From Patescibacteria group bacterium (GTDB taxonomy: Bacteria > Patescibacteriota > Minisyncoccia > UBA6257 > UBA11618): a stretch of 5,755 bases of DNA. The notes under the pieces are model-generated. The model saw nothing but the letters and a program-made list of their open reading frames with translations, did no database searches and was not told the origin of the DNA. Of the stretch, positions 1 through 5,438 are shown in pieces; within the stretch, counting starts at the first letter, position 1; every line of letters starts with the position of its first letter. The translations under genes were made by a program, and so were the position numbers. The stretch spans positions 1-5,755 of the forward strand of contig DPNX01000037.1 in NCBI GenBank assembly GCA_003539915.1, written 5' to 3'.

Positions 1-55
1 TGGCTCAGGTGATGGTACTGGCTCTGGAGGACCTGGAGGTGACACTGGACTTTAA
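1..55 (+). CDS. 3' end of an unidentified protein with a glycine-rich tail (partial)
   Basis: An open frame enters from the left edge (first complete codon at base 2) and ends at TAA, bases 53-55. It encodes GSGDGTGSGGPGGDTGL, a low-complexity Gly/Ser/Asp/Thr tail. Such tails are often flexible ends of envelope or secreted proteins, for example some penicillin-binding proteins of small-genome bacteria. Nothing here identifies the family, so I assign no function. The strong glycine bias in only one frame, ending cleanly at a stop just before the next gene, favours real coding over chance. The gene lies on the same strand as the 96-aa membrane protein that follows after 21 bp. Confidence 0.6.
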   Translation, partial: GSGDGTGSGGPGGDTGL

Positions 56-57
56 TG

Positions 58-63
58 TATAAT
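58..63 (+). promoter_or_regulatory. Possible -10 promoter element (TATAAT)
   Basis: A perfect TATAAT hexamer starts 3 bases after the stop of the glycine-rich gene and ends 13 bases before the ATG at 77. A TG lies directly before it, almost an extended -10. The nearest -35-like hexamer, GTGACA at 39-44, is only 13 bp away, shorter than the usual 16-18 bp. If used, it would give a leader of about 7 nt for the next gene. The sequence is AT-rich, so a chance match is quite possible. Confidence 0.35.
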
Positions 64-76
64 TAACAATAAGAAT

Positions 77-367
77 ATGAAACAAGATAATACTAATAAA
101 TTGATAGGTGTTCTAGTTATTGTTCTATTAGCGCTCGTCTATTTTCTTTGGCAACAAAATAGCGATCTTAAATCACAACTAGAAATTTCTTTATCAACCT
201 CACAAGAACCTGTAACTATTATTAAAAGAGTGATTAAAGCCGCAGCGCCAAAAGAAAAATATAAAGCACCAGTCAAGAAACAAGCACCTGCAAACAATAA
301 CCAAGAGTTAAAAGATCTCCAAAATATGCTTGGAGATCTTATGAAGCTTAAAGAGGGTTTGGAGTAA
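77..367 (+). CDS. Small single-pass membrane protein of unknown function
   Basis: I do not recognise this 96-aa protein. After a short polar N-terminus there is one hydrophobic segment (about residues 9-25, GVLVIVLLALVYFLW core). A heptad-like stretch follows (QQNSDLKSQLEISL, about 26-39), then a Lys/Ala/Pro-rich linker (about 50-72), and a charged amphipathic helix at the C-terminus (about 75-96, rich in Leu, Met, Lys, Glu). The layout predicts an N-in bitopic protein with its C-terminus outside the membrane. Small divisome proteins such as FtsL and FtsB share this layout, but there is no sequence match I can point to. The start is the first ATG after the upstream stop. No Shine-Dalgarno sequence precedes it. 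It converges on ychF, with 2 bp between their stop codons. Confidence 0.75.
   Translation: MKQDNTNKLIGVLVIVLLALVYFLWQQNSDLKSQLEISLSTSQEPVTIIKRVIKAAAPKEKYKAPVKKQAPANNNQELKDLQNMLGDLMKLKEGLE
309..340 (-). terminator. Candidate intrinsic terminator of the alr-ftsQ-ychF unit, inside the convergent gene
   Basis: Bases 312-322 (AAGATCTCCAA) and 330-340 (TTGGAGATCTT) are perfect reverse complements: an 11-bp stem with a 7-nt loop. Read on the minus strand, the hairpin starts 29 nt after the ychF stop and its last stem bases run into TTTT (313-310) and then AA. This has the form of a rho-independent terminator, though with a modest GC content in the stem and a short U run. On the plus strand no T run follows, so it should act only on minus-strand transcripts. 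It lies within codons of about residues 79-88 of the 96-aa gene. Confidence 0.42.
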
Positions 368-369
368 AA

Positions 370-1365
370 TTAGCCGTGACGAAAAACGATTACATCTCCA
401 TCCTTAACCTCGTATTCCTTTCCCTCTAATTTCAACCATCCTTTACTTTTAGCTACCTGCCAACTACCAGCTTCTAATAGTTTTTCCGTATTAATAATTT
501 CAGCTTTAATAAATTTATCCTCAAAATCACCATGGATTGCTCCCCCAGCCTGAGGGGCTAGTGATCCTTTTTTAATCGTCCAACTTCTAGTTTCTTCTTT
601 TCCAGTAGTGAAAAAACTAATTAAATCTAAAACCTCAAAAGCCTTATTAATTAAATCCTTAAGATCAGGTTTTTCTTTTAGATCAACTATTACATAATCA
701 AAACCCATATCGGCAATCTTTTTCTTTAGATCTTCACTAACATCACCCTCCTCACCGTTCAATAAGTAGATCTGCTTCTTGGCAGTTAGTAATTGCATAT
801 TATAAATGCTCGGATCATCAGCTAATTCAGTTATTAATTGGCCAGCTAATAACTTCTCTTTAGCTTTTTCTAAAGCTTCTTTTTCCTTCAAGGCCTCTTT
901 GTTATTTCCTCTCAACTCCTTCTCCACACTCCCCAACCTTTTCTCTACAGTTTCCAAATCTTTCATTATCAACTCGGTGTTAATAATCTCCATATCTCTA
1001 ATTGGATCAACGCCTTCTTCAACGTGAATAATGTTATCGTCGGCAAAACAACGAAGCACCATCACAATCGCGTTGGTTGCCCTAATTTGAGCCAAAAACT
1101 TATTTCCTAGACCTTCTCCCTTGTTTGCCCCTTTAACCAGCCCTGCGATGTCATAAAACTCGATTATCGCTGGAATCTGTTGTTCACTCTCTTCTTGTTT
1201 GGCAAGCTTAAGCAACCGCTCATCTGGAACGGATACTATCCCTACATTAGGGTCGATAGTGCAAAACGGATAGTTTGCAACATTTATATCTTTGTTAGTT
1301 AGGTGGTTGAATAAGGTGGACTTGCCAACATTGGGCAAGCCAACTATACCTAGTGATAATTTCAT
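370..1365 (-). CDS. ychF: Ribosome-binding ATPase YchF (Obg-family, OLA1-like), short form
   Basis: YchF is a universal TRAFAC-class P-loop protein of the Obg family. It prefers ATP, binds ribosomes and has been tied to translation and stress control. All landmarks are present: Walker A/G1 GLPNVGKS (9-16), the switch region NYPFCTIDPN (31-40), G3 DIAG (72-75), KGANKGEGLGNKF (78-90), and the conserved His at 114 in NIIHV. A helical coiled-coil insert spans about 130-180. NGEE at 203-206 fits the NxxE motif that gives ATP preference. A C-terminal TGS domain covers about 250-330 (TTGKEETRSWT, APQAGGAIHGDFE, YEVKDGDVI). At 331 aa it is about 30 shorter than E. coli YchF (363 aa), with most of the loss between NGEE and the TGS domain. 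Only 3 bp separate it from ftsQ upstream, and no Shine-Dalgarno sequence precedes the ATG. Confidence 0.97.
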   Translation of the reverse strand: MKLSLGIVGLPNVGKSTLFNHLTNKDINVANYPFCTIDPNVGIVSVPDERLLKLAKQEESEQQIPAIIEFYDIAGLVKGANKGEGLGNKFLAQIRATNAIVMVLRCFADDNIIHVEEGVDPIRDMEIINTELIMKDLETVEKRLGSVEKELRGNNKEALKEKEALEKAKEKLLAGQLITELADDPSIYNMQLLTAKKQIYLLNGEEGDVSEDLKKKIADMGFDYVIVDLKEKPDLKDLINKAFEVLDLISFFTTGKEETRSWTIKKGSLAPQAGGAIHGDFEDKFIKAEIINTEKLLEAGSWQVAKSKGWLKLEGKEYEVKDGDVIVFRHG

Positions 1366-1368
1366 AGA

Positions 1369-2130
1369 TTATTTGTAATAAAGCCTGTTTTTTACCCTCA
1401 AGTCAAGGTAAGAGATATTTTCTAAGTCAAAATCATCTTTAGCTATCAACTTTTCTAAGGCTTTTATATTAATAACTGGATCAAAGCGAAGACTTAGGTA
1501 AATCTTGAAACCACTAACCGTCTCAGCAACTACCTCTTCTTTTTGACGATCAATAACAAACTTATATACCGAAAGATCTCTAACAATGTCAGAGCTAATG
1601 ATCTTTTTCATCTTGCTCCAAAGCTTGTCAGAAAAACCCCTCTTACCAATCTTGATCTCCACCTTCTCCTCATTTTCTTCTATTAGAATAATTAAACTAC
1701 CCTCTGGCTTTGGAGATTTTTCAAACAATAGACTCCTATTATCAAACCACCAACACTCCTGACTGTCAGCCGGATAAGTACACCAAACTCCTAATGCCTC
1801 CCTTTCTTGAACCTCAATACTAATCTTTCTGTCAAAAAAACTTTTCTCTATCTGGAGATTAGCTACCAAAGGAAAGTTACTCACCACCACCTCACCTTCA
1901 GGCCATAAAAGAAAATTGTTAGAGATCAACTTCTCCTTCAATCCATCGGTAATCTGCTCCTCAGTTAATTTCTTTAACCCTTTGATCTCCAACACTTGCA
2001 CCTGCCAAAAAGAAGAAAAGAATAACCAATATGCCAACCCTCCACCTATTATAACTATTAAAATAAAAAGTGGGATTAATAAGCGAGTTTTCTTTAATTT
2101 TCTCTTTCTGTTTGGTAAATAAGGATCCAT
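1369..2130 (-). CDS. ftsQ: FtsQ/DivIB-like cell division protein (POTRA domain)
   Basis: FtsQ is a bitopic divisome protein that recruits FtsB and FtsL and links early and late division proteins. This 253-aa protein has the family layout: a basic cytoplasmic N-terminus (NRKRKLKKTR, 7-16), one membrane segment (about 17-38), a POTRA domain (about 43-110, starting WQVQVLEIKGLKKLTEEQI), and a beta domain. It ends with YLDLRVKNRLYYK (241-253), which resembles the FtsQ C-terminal consensus. Identification rests on this architecture and ending, since overall FtsQ sequence is poorly conserved. Two cysteines, C117 and C126, flank a short insertion in the extracytoplasmic part and could pair. The ATG overlaps the alr stop by one base (TAATG), suggesting translational coupling. 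No Shine-Dalgarno sequence is seen. Confidence 0.85.
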   Translation of the reverse strand: MDPYLPNRKRKLKKTRLLIPLFILIVIIGGGLAYWLFFSSFWQVQVLEIKGLKKLTEEQITDGLKEKLISNNFLLWPEGEVVVSNFPLVANLQIEKSFFDRKISIEVQEREALGVWCTYPADSQECWWFDNRSLLFEKSPKPEGSLIILIEENEEKVEIKIGKRGFSDKLWSKMKKIISSDIVRDLSVYKFVIDRQKEEVVAETVSGFKIYLSLRFDPVINIKALEKLIAKDDFDLENISYLDLRVKNRLYYK

Positions 2131-3209
2131 TAAATAATATTTTTTTGAATTAGAGGATTGATTCTGGTAAGAACTTCGTAATGAATAGTGTCTATCTTCT
2201 TGGCTATCTCCTCAACTCTCAGTTCATCACCAATAAGAGTCACCCTATCACCAACCTGACAATCAATATCACTCACGTTGATGGTAGTTAGATCCATAGA
2301 AACCCTGCCCATCATCTTAGCTCGCTGACCATTGACTAACACCTCTCCCTGACGAGACAAACCAATATCCACTCCATGCCAGTATCCAATAGGGCAGATA
2401 GCTAACTGACCATCTTTCATCATTTTCTCTGTGCCGTCATAACCAATAGCCGCCCCCTCCTTAACTAGCTTAATCTCACTAATAATAGTGTGCCAAGAAA
2501 GAACCGGCCTGAGCTCCAAGTCATGCTGATTTTTTAAATCAGTTGTTGGCCACAATCCATAAAGACCTATTCCAATACGAACCATATCAAAATGAGTTTT
2601 GGAATTGGCTAATGCAGCAGCAGTAGCCGCAGTATGTTTAACAATGTTAGTAAAACCATTCTTTTCTAACACGGCTAGAGCCTTCTCATATTCTACTAAC
2701 TGCTGATCTATTTTTTTGAAAGAAGCGTAGTGAGTGTATACTCCTTGAAGATTGAGTTGATGATCTTTGATCATCTGACAAACATCTTCTATATCTTCAG
2801 GATAGAAACCTTGTCGATGCATACCTGAATCTATTTTTAAATGAAAAGCCACCTTCGATTTATTCTCTATCAACTGTCGTAAAATGTCCCGGGAGGAGAT
2901 GGTGATAATAACATTATTATCTTCAGCCTCTTGAAAAAGATCTGAGATAGTTGGACCTAAAACTAATATAGGTTGTGTATGTTTGTCTTTTCTCAAAGCT
3001 AACGCTTCCGGTACGCTATCAACACAAAAACCATCCACATCAAACTTAGCTGCTAAAGCAGAAAAGTCATTTAAGCCATGACCATAGGCATTAGACTTAA
3101 CCACTGCCCATAATTGAGTTTTCTTTTCTAAAATAGAACTAAAACTCTTTATATTTTTTTCAATGGCTGCAGAGTCTATCTCCAGCCATGTTTTATGCTT
3201 GTTAGACAT
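2130..3209 (-). CDS. alr: Alanine racemase
   Basis: This PLP enzyme interconverts L- and D-alanine in the cytoplasm, supplying D-Ala for peptidoglycan stem peptides. The N-terminal TIM barrel carries AVVKSNAYGHG with the PLP lysine K38 and Y42. Other landmarks are DSGMHRQGF with R132, RIGIGLYG (211-218, the arginine that contacts the PLP pyridine), and IGYDGT with Y257 at the position of the second catalytic base. GRVSMDLTTI (301-310) and the closing YEVLTRINPLI (344-354) belong to the C-terminal beta domain. The length of 359 aa is normal. In the conserved IGYADG segment the sequence reads IGYWHG (274-279). It is the first gene of the alr-ftsQ-ychF block and diverges from the CPBP gene across 73 bp. 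No Shine-Dalgarno sequence is visible before its ATG. Confidence 0.97.
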   Translation of the reverse strand: MSNKHKTWLEIDSAAIEKNIKSFSSILEKKTQLWAVVKSNAYGHGLNDFSALAAKFDVDGFCVDSVPEALALRKDKHTQPILVLGPTISDLFQEAEDNNVIITISSRDILRQLIENKSKVAFHLKIDSGMHRQGFYPEDIEDVCQMIKDHQLNLQGVYTHYASFKKIDQQLVEYEKALAVLEKNGFTNIVKHTAATAAALANSKTHFDMVRIGIGLYGLWPTTDLKNQHDLELRPVLSWHTIISEIKLVKEGAAIGYDGTEKMMKDGQLAICPIGYWHGVDIGLSRQGEVLVNGQRAKMMGRVSMDLTTINVSDIDCQVGDRVTLIGDELRVEEIAKKIDTIHYEVLTRINPLIQKNII

Positions 3210-3282
3210 GATGTATTTGATGAGTTAGCATATAAATACGGTTGTACTAAGGATAGTACTTTAACATAGAAAGGGTAATCTC
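3210..3282. promoter_or_regulatory. Divergent alr/CPBP promoter region with an inverted repeat
   Basis: This 73-bp spacer is the largest gap in the window and must hold the start signals of both divergent genes, unless alr is reached by read-through from the right. It contains a perfect inverted repeat, GTACTA at 3244-3249 and TAGTAC at 3254-3259 with 4 bp between. Its position midway between the two starts would suit an operator. AT-rich stretches such as TATAAA at 3231-3236 could serve as -10 elements, but I find no well-spaced -10/-35 pair on either strand. Confidence 0.45.
3270..3275 (+). promoter_or_regulatory. Ribosome binding site of the CPBP gene (AAAGGG)
   Basis: AAAGGG, 7 nt before the ATG at 3283, matches the AAAGG part of the anti-16S complement AAAGGAGG. 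It is the best-placed Shine-Dalgarno-like sequence in the window and supports the chosen start. Most neighbouring genes have none. Confidence 0.55.
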
Positions 3283-3819
3283 ATGAAGAGAACCTTGCAA
3301 ATTATTGGCCTTGGCTTACTAATAATCATCATTTTTTTAATGATAAAATCAGGTGATTCATTTAGAACAGCCTTCACCTCCGGATCACTTTCTAGCTACT
3401 GGAAAGAGGTTGGTGATATTGGCCCTGTTAAAGAAATAATTGATGCCAGGTTAGAAAAAAACGGATTAAATAAAACTCTGGCTGAGTACTCTATAGCAGC
3501 CTATGTAGAAGAGATGCTTTATAGAGGGCCCGTGCTAATCTTCATGCTGCTACTAGGAACTAGCAAGAAATGGACTGAGGCGTTAGCTTGGATACCCTTG
3601 TTTGTTCTCAGTTACTACTGGGCCATTCAACACTCTTACCCCGCCTTTTATCAGGCAATCATCTTGCTCGGCGGTCTCGTCAACGGTCTCTGTATTATTC
3701 AAATGAAAAACAAAGCACTAGGCATGCTAGCTGCCATCACTCTTCATGGCACTGCTAATGTAGTTATCATCAGCAGCCTTCACTACTCAGACGACATTAT
3801 GATCGTCTTGGGTCGCTAA
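3283..3819 (+). CDS. CPBP-family intramembrane metalloprotease-like protein
   Basis: CPBP (Abi/CAAX, Rce1-like) proteins are multi-pass membrane enzymes thought to cleave peptides within the membrane. Some act in bacteriocin self-immunity or processing. All three family motifs are present: VEEMLYRG with E76, E77 and R81 (EExxxR), WAIQH with H117 (FxxxH-like, Trp replacing Phe), and HGTAN with H155 and N159 (HxxxN). Hydrophobic segments lie at about 5-22, 82-92, 101-116, 123-140 and 145-165. At 178 aa it is short for the family, but the catalytic core is intact. Substrate is unknown. It is the only plus-strand gene between two minus-strand blocks, and its last four bases overlap the end of serS. 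Its own ribosome binding site and terminator suggest a single-gene unit. Confidence 0.85.
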   Translation: MKRTLQIIGLGLLIIIIFLMIKSGDSFRTAFTSGSLSSYWKEVGDIGPVKEIIDARLEKNGLNKTLAEYSIAAYVEEMLYRGPVLIFMLLLGTSKKWTEALAWIPLFVLSYYWAIQHSYPAFYQAIILLGGLVNGLCIIQMKNKALGMLAAITLHGTANVVIISSLHYSDDIMIVLGR

Positions 3820-3834
3820 CAACGGCCCTTTTTT
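3810..3834 (+). terminator. Intrinsic terminator of the CPBP gene, overlapping both convergent gene ends
   Basis: GGGTCG (3810-3815) pairs with CGGCCC (3823-3828), a 6-bp GC-rich stem with one G-U pair and the 7-nt loop CTAACAA. Six T residues follow directly (3829-3834). This is a classic rho-independent terminator for the plus strand. The CPBP stop TAA (3817-3819) sits in the loop, and the serS stop (complement of CTA, 3816-3818) lies in the same loop. Read on the minus strand there is no U run after the hairpin, so serS transcripts should not end here. Confidence 0.72.
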
Positions 3835-5036
3835 AATACAGCTGGAATCTTGATCTCTCCCGCCTTAGTCTGATTGTTCTCAATAAGAGCAACGATGGTC
3901 CTACCCATAGCCAAACCAGTGGCGTTAAGCATATGAACATACTCTAGCTCCTGTCCCTTCTTTCTTTTGAAACGGACATTAGTTCCTCTAGCTTGGAAGT
4001 CTGTAGTATTGGAAGCAGAATGAGTTTCTTTATAAACCCCTTGAGCTGGTAGCCAAGTTTCAATATCAAACTGCTGAGCATCAGTCCAACCTAAGTCACC
4101 AGCACAAATCTCCACTACCCGATAAGGCAACTTGAGACCCTTCATTATTTTTTCTTGTAGGGAGAGTAGGAACTGATGTTCTTTTTCTGAATCCTCCGGC
4201 TTACAAAAAGAAAACATCTCTACCTTATCAAACTGATGAACTCTCAAAATTCCTTTAGTGTCTTTACCATACGAACCAGCCTCCCTACGAAAAGAAGGTG
4301 AGAAACCAACATATCTGATAGGTAGTTGGTCCTCCTCAAGAATCTCATCTCGATGCATTGGTCCGATAGTATGTTCAGCACTACCAATTAGATATAGGTC
4401 ATCATTGGGTAGATAATAACGCTCATCTTTCTGATCAGCTGCTAAACGACCCATCCCCTCGAAAACATGAGGCTTGATCATGGCTGGTGGAAGGACGGGA
4501 ATAAACCCCTTAGGAGTCAAAAGATCGAAGGCGTAATTTATTAAAGATAGTTCTAATAAAACAGCGTCATTTTTAAGATAGCCAAAGCGACTACCTGCTA
4601 CCTTAGCTCCCCGCTTCATATCAATCATGTCTAAATCTTCAGCAATAGATAAGTAGTCCTTAGCATCAAACTTGAAATTAGGCTTCTTACCCACCTCTCT
4701 TAACACCTTATTATCCCGCTCTCCTTTACCCTTTAAAGTACTTGATAAGGGTAGGTTAGGGATTCTGTTTAGTAGGTCTTTGCGTAGATCAACTAACCCC
4801 ATCAACTTAGCTTGATGAGCTTGAATTTTTTTCTTTATAGCTTTAGCTTTGGTAATTTTTCTCTCCTTACCCAACTGCTTTTGCTCACTACGAAAACGAT
4901 CTAACTTAGTAGTTAGCTCTCGCCACTGATCATCTAACTCTAAAAAATCATCTATTATTTTAGGATCAACTCCCCGGCTCTTTAAACCCTTTTTAACTAA
5001 TGCTTTTTTCTCTCTAATTAATTTAATATCAATCAT
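3816..5036 (-). CDS. serS: Seryl-tRNA synthetase
   Basis: This class II synthetase charges tRNA-Ser with serine in the cytoplasm. The N-terminus MIDIKLIRE is typical, followed by the long helical tRNA-binding arm (about 27-95). The catalytic domain shows motif 1 (GFIPVLPPAMI, 177-187), a GSAE serine-binding segment (218-221, usually TAE), and motif 2 (SPSFRREAGSYGKDTKG and RVHQFDKVEMF, 246-275, with R250, E252 and R265). CAGDLGW (311-317), ETHSASNTTDFQARG (337-351) and motif 3 (NATGLAMGRTIVALIEN, 371-387, R379) follow. It matches the bacterial type, and 406 aa is slightly short. Its ATG overlaps the upstream stop by one base (TAATG). The stop TAG overlaps the convergent CPBP stop. I found no convincing minus-strand terminator after it, so transcripts may run on antisense to the CPBP gene. 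Confidence 0.98.
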   Translation of the reverse strand: MIDIKLIREKKALVKKGLKSRGVDPKIIDDFLELDDQWRELTTKLDRFRSEQKQLGKERKITKAKAIKKKIQAHQAKLMGLVDLRKDLLNRIPNLPLSSTLKGKGERDNKVLREVGKKPNFKFDAKDYLSIAEDLDMIDMKRGAKVAGSRFGYLKNDAVLLELSLINYAFDLLTPKGFIPVLPPAMIKPHVFEGMGRLAADQKDERYYLPNDDLYLIGSAEHTIGPMHRDEILEEDQLPIRYVGFSPSFRREAGSYGKDTKGILRVHQFDKVEMFSFCKPEDSEKEHQFLLSLQEKIMKGLKLPYRVVEICAGDLGWTDAQQFDIETWLPAQGVYKETHSASNTTDFQARGTNVRFKRKKGQELEYVHMLNATGLAMGRTIVALIENNQTKAGEIKIPAVLKKGRC

Positions 5037-5425
5037 TAGCCCTGATCTTCATTAACTTCGTATTCTTTTAATAACTCTATCTCTGGCTCATAACCTAATT
5101 TATCAAAGTTAGTCTCCAGATTTTCTTGTAAAATGTTTTGATCGTGACCAATAGCAATCACCGCTGGCTTATGCTCCTTAATCACCTCCCAAGTACCTAG
5201 CTCCTTGTCACCAATAATAACCTCATCAACCGCATCTTCTTTCTTAATGTGTTCCATTCTTTCTGCTAAATCTACCTTTACTCGATAACCCTTAAGATGT
5301 TCCACCATGTGGTCCTGAGCTACCACCACTACCAAATGATCACCCAAAGCCTTGGCGTCCTTTAACACCTGCTCGTGAGCCTTGTGTGGGCCATCAAAAA
5401 CACCGAAGATCATTACTTTTTTCAT
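5036..5425 (-). CDS. RibL/TagD-like nucleotidyltransferase (cytidylyltransferase-like fold)
   Basis: The 129-aa protein has the Rossmann-like core of the small nucleotidyltransferases that make CDP-glycerol (TagD) or FAD (archaeal RibL), joining a nucleotide to a phosphorylated substrate. The signature is GVFDGPHKAH (8-17), a form of GxFDxxHxGH with both histidines (H14, H17) kept but the glycine replaced by A16. LGDHLVVVVAQD (28-39), RVKVDLAERMEHI (48-60), DEVIIGD (67-73) and AIGHDQ (91-96) follow and resemble RibL-type enzymes most. The usual C-terminal (I)SST-x-I(R/K) motif is absent: the protein ends after ELLKEYEVNEDQG. Whether it is active is open, and FAD synthase is only the leading guess. 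It starts 13 bp after lysS, behind a weak AGG, and its stop overlaps the serS start (TAATG). Confidence 0.8.
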   Translation of the reverse strand: MKKVMIFGVFDGPHKAHEQVLKDAKALGDHLVVVVAQDHMVEHLKGYRVKVDLAERMEHIKKEDAVDEVIIGDKELGTWEVIKEHKPAVIAIGHDQNILQENLETNFDKLGYEPEIELLKEYEVNEDQG

Positions 5426-5438
5426 AAACCTAGTATAG

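Noticed and set aside
806..1027. Plus-strand 73-codon open frame
   Set aside because: It lies antisense inside ychF, has a Ser/Leu/Phe/Ile-rich composition typical of antisense reading, and has no ribosome binding site or family resemblance.
1916..2122. Plus-strand 68-codon open frame
   Set aside because: It lies antisense to the N-terminal part of ftsQ, and its composition follows from that gene. No start signal is seen.
2759..2775. GATGATC-TTT-GATCATC inverted repeat
   Set aside because: It lies in the middle of alr, is AT-rich with a 3-nt loop and no T run, and is explained by the codons of MIKDH.
3706..3745. Possible minus-strand terminator after serS (GGCA/TGCC stem followed by a T-rich stretch)
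   Set aside because: The stem has only 4 bp and the T run is about 10 nt away from it, so it does not meet the form of an intrinsic terminator.
5010..5060. Frameshift that would restore the missing C-terminus of the nucleotidyltransferase
   Set aside because: The +1 frame gives NTKLMKIRAND before TGA. KIR is faintly like the lost motif, but SST is not present and the TAATG junction with serS argues that the annotated stop is real.
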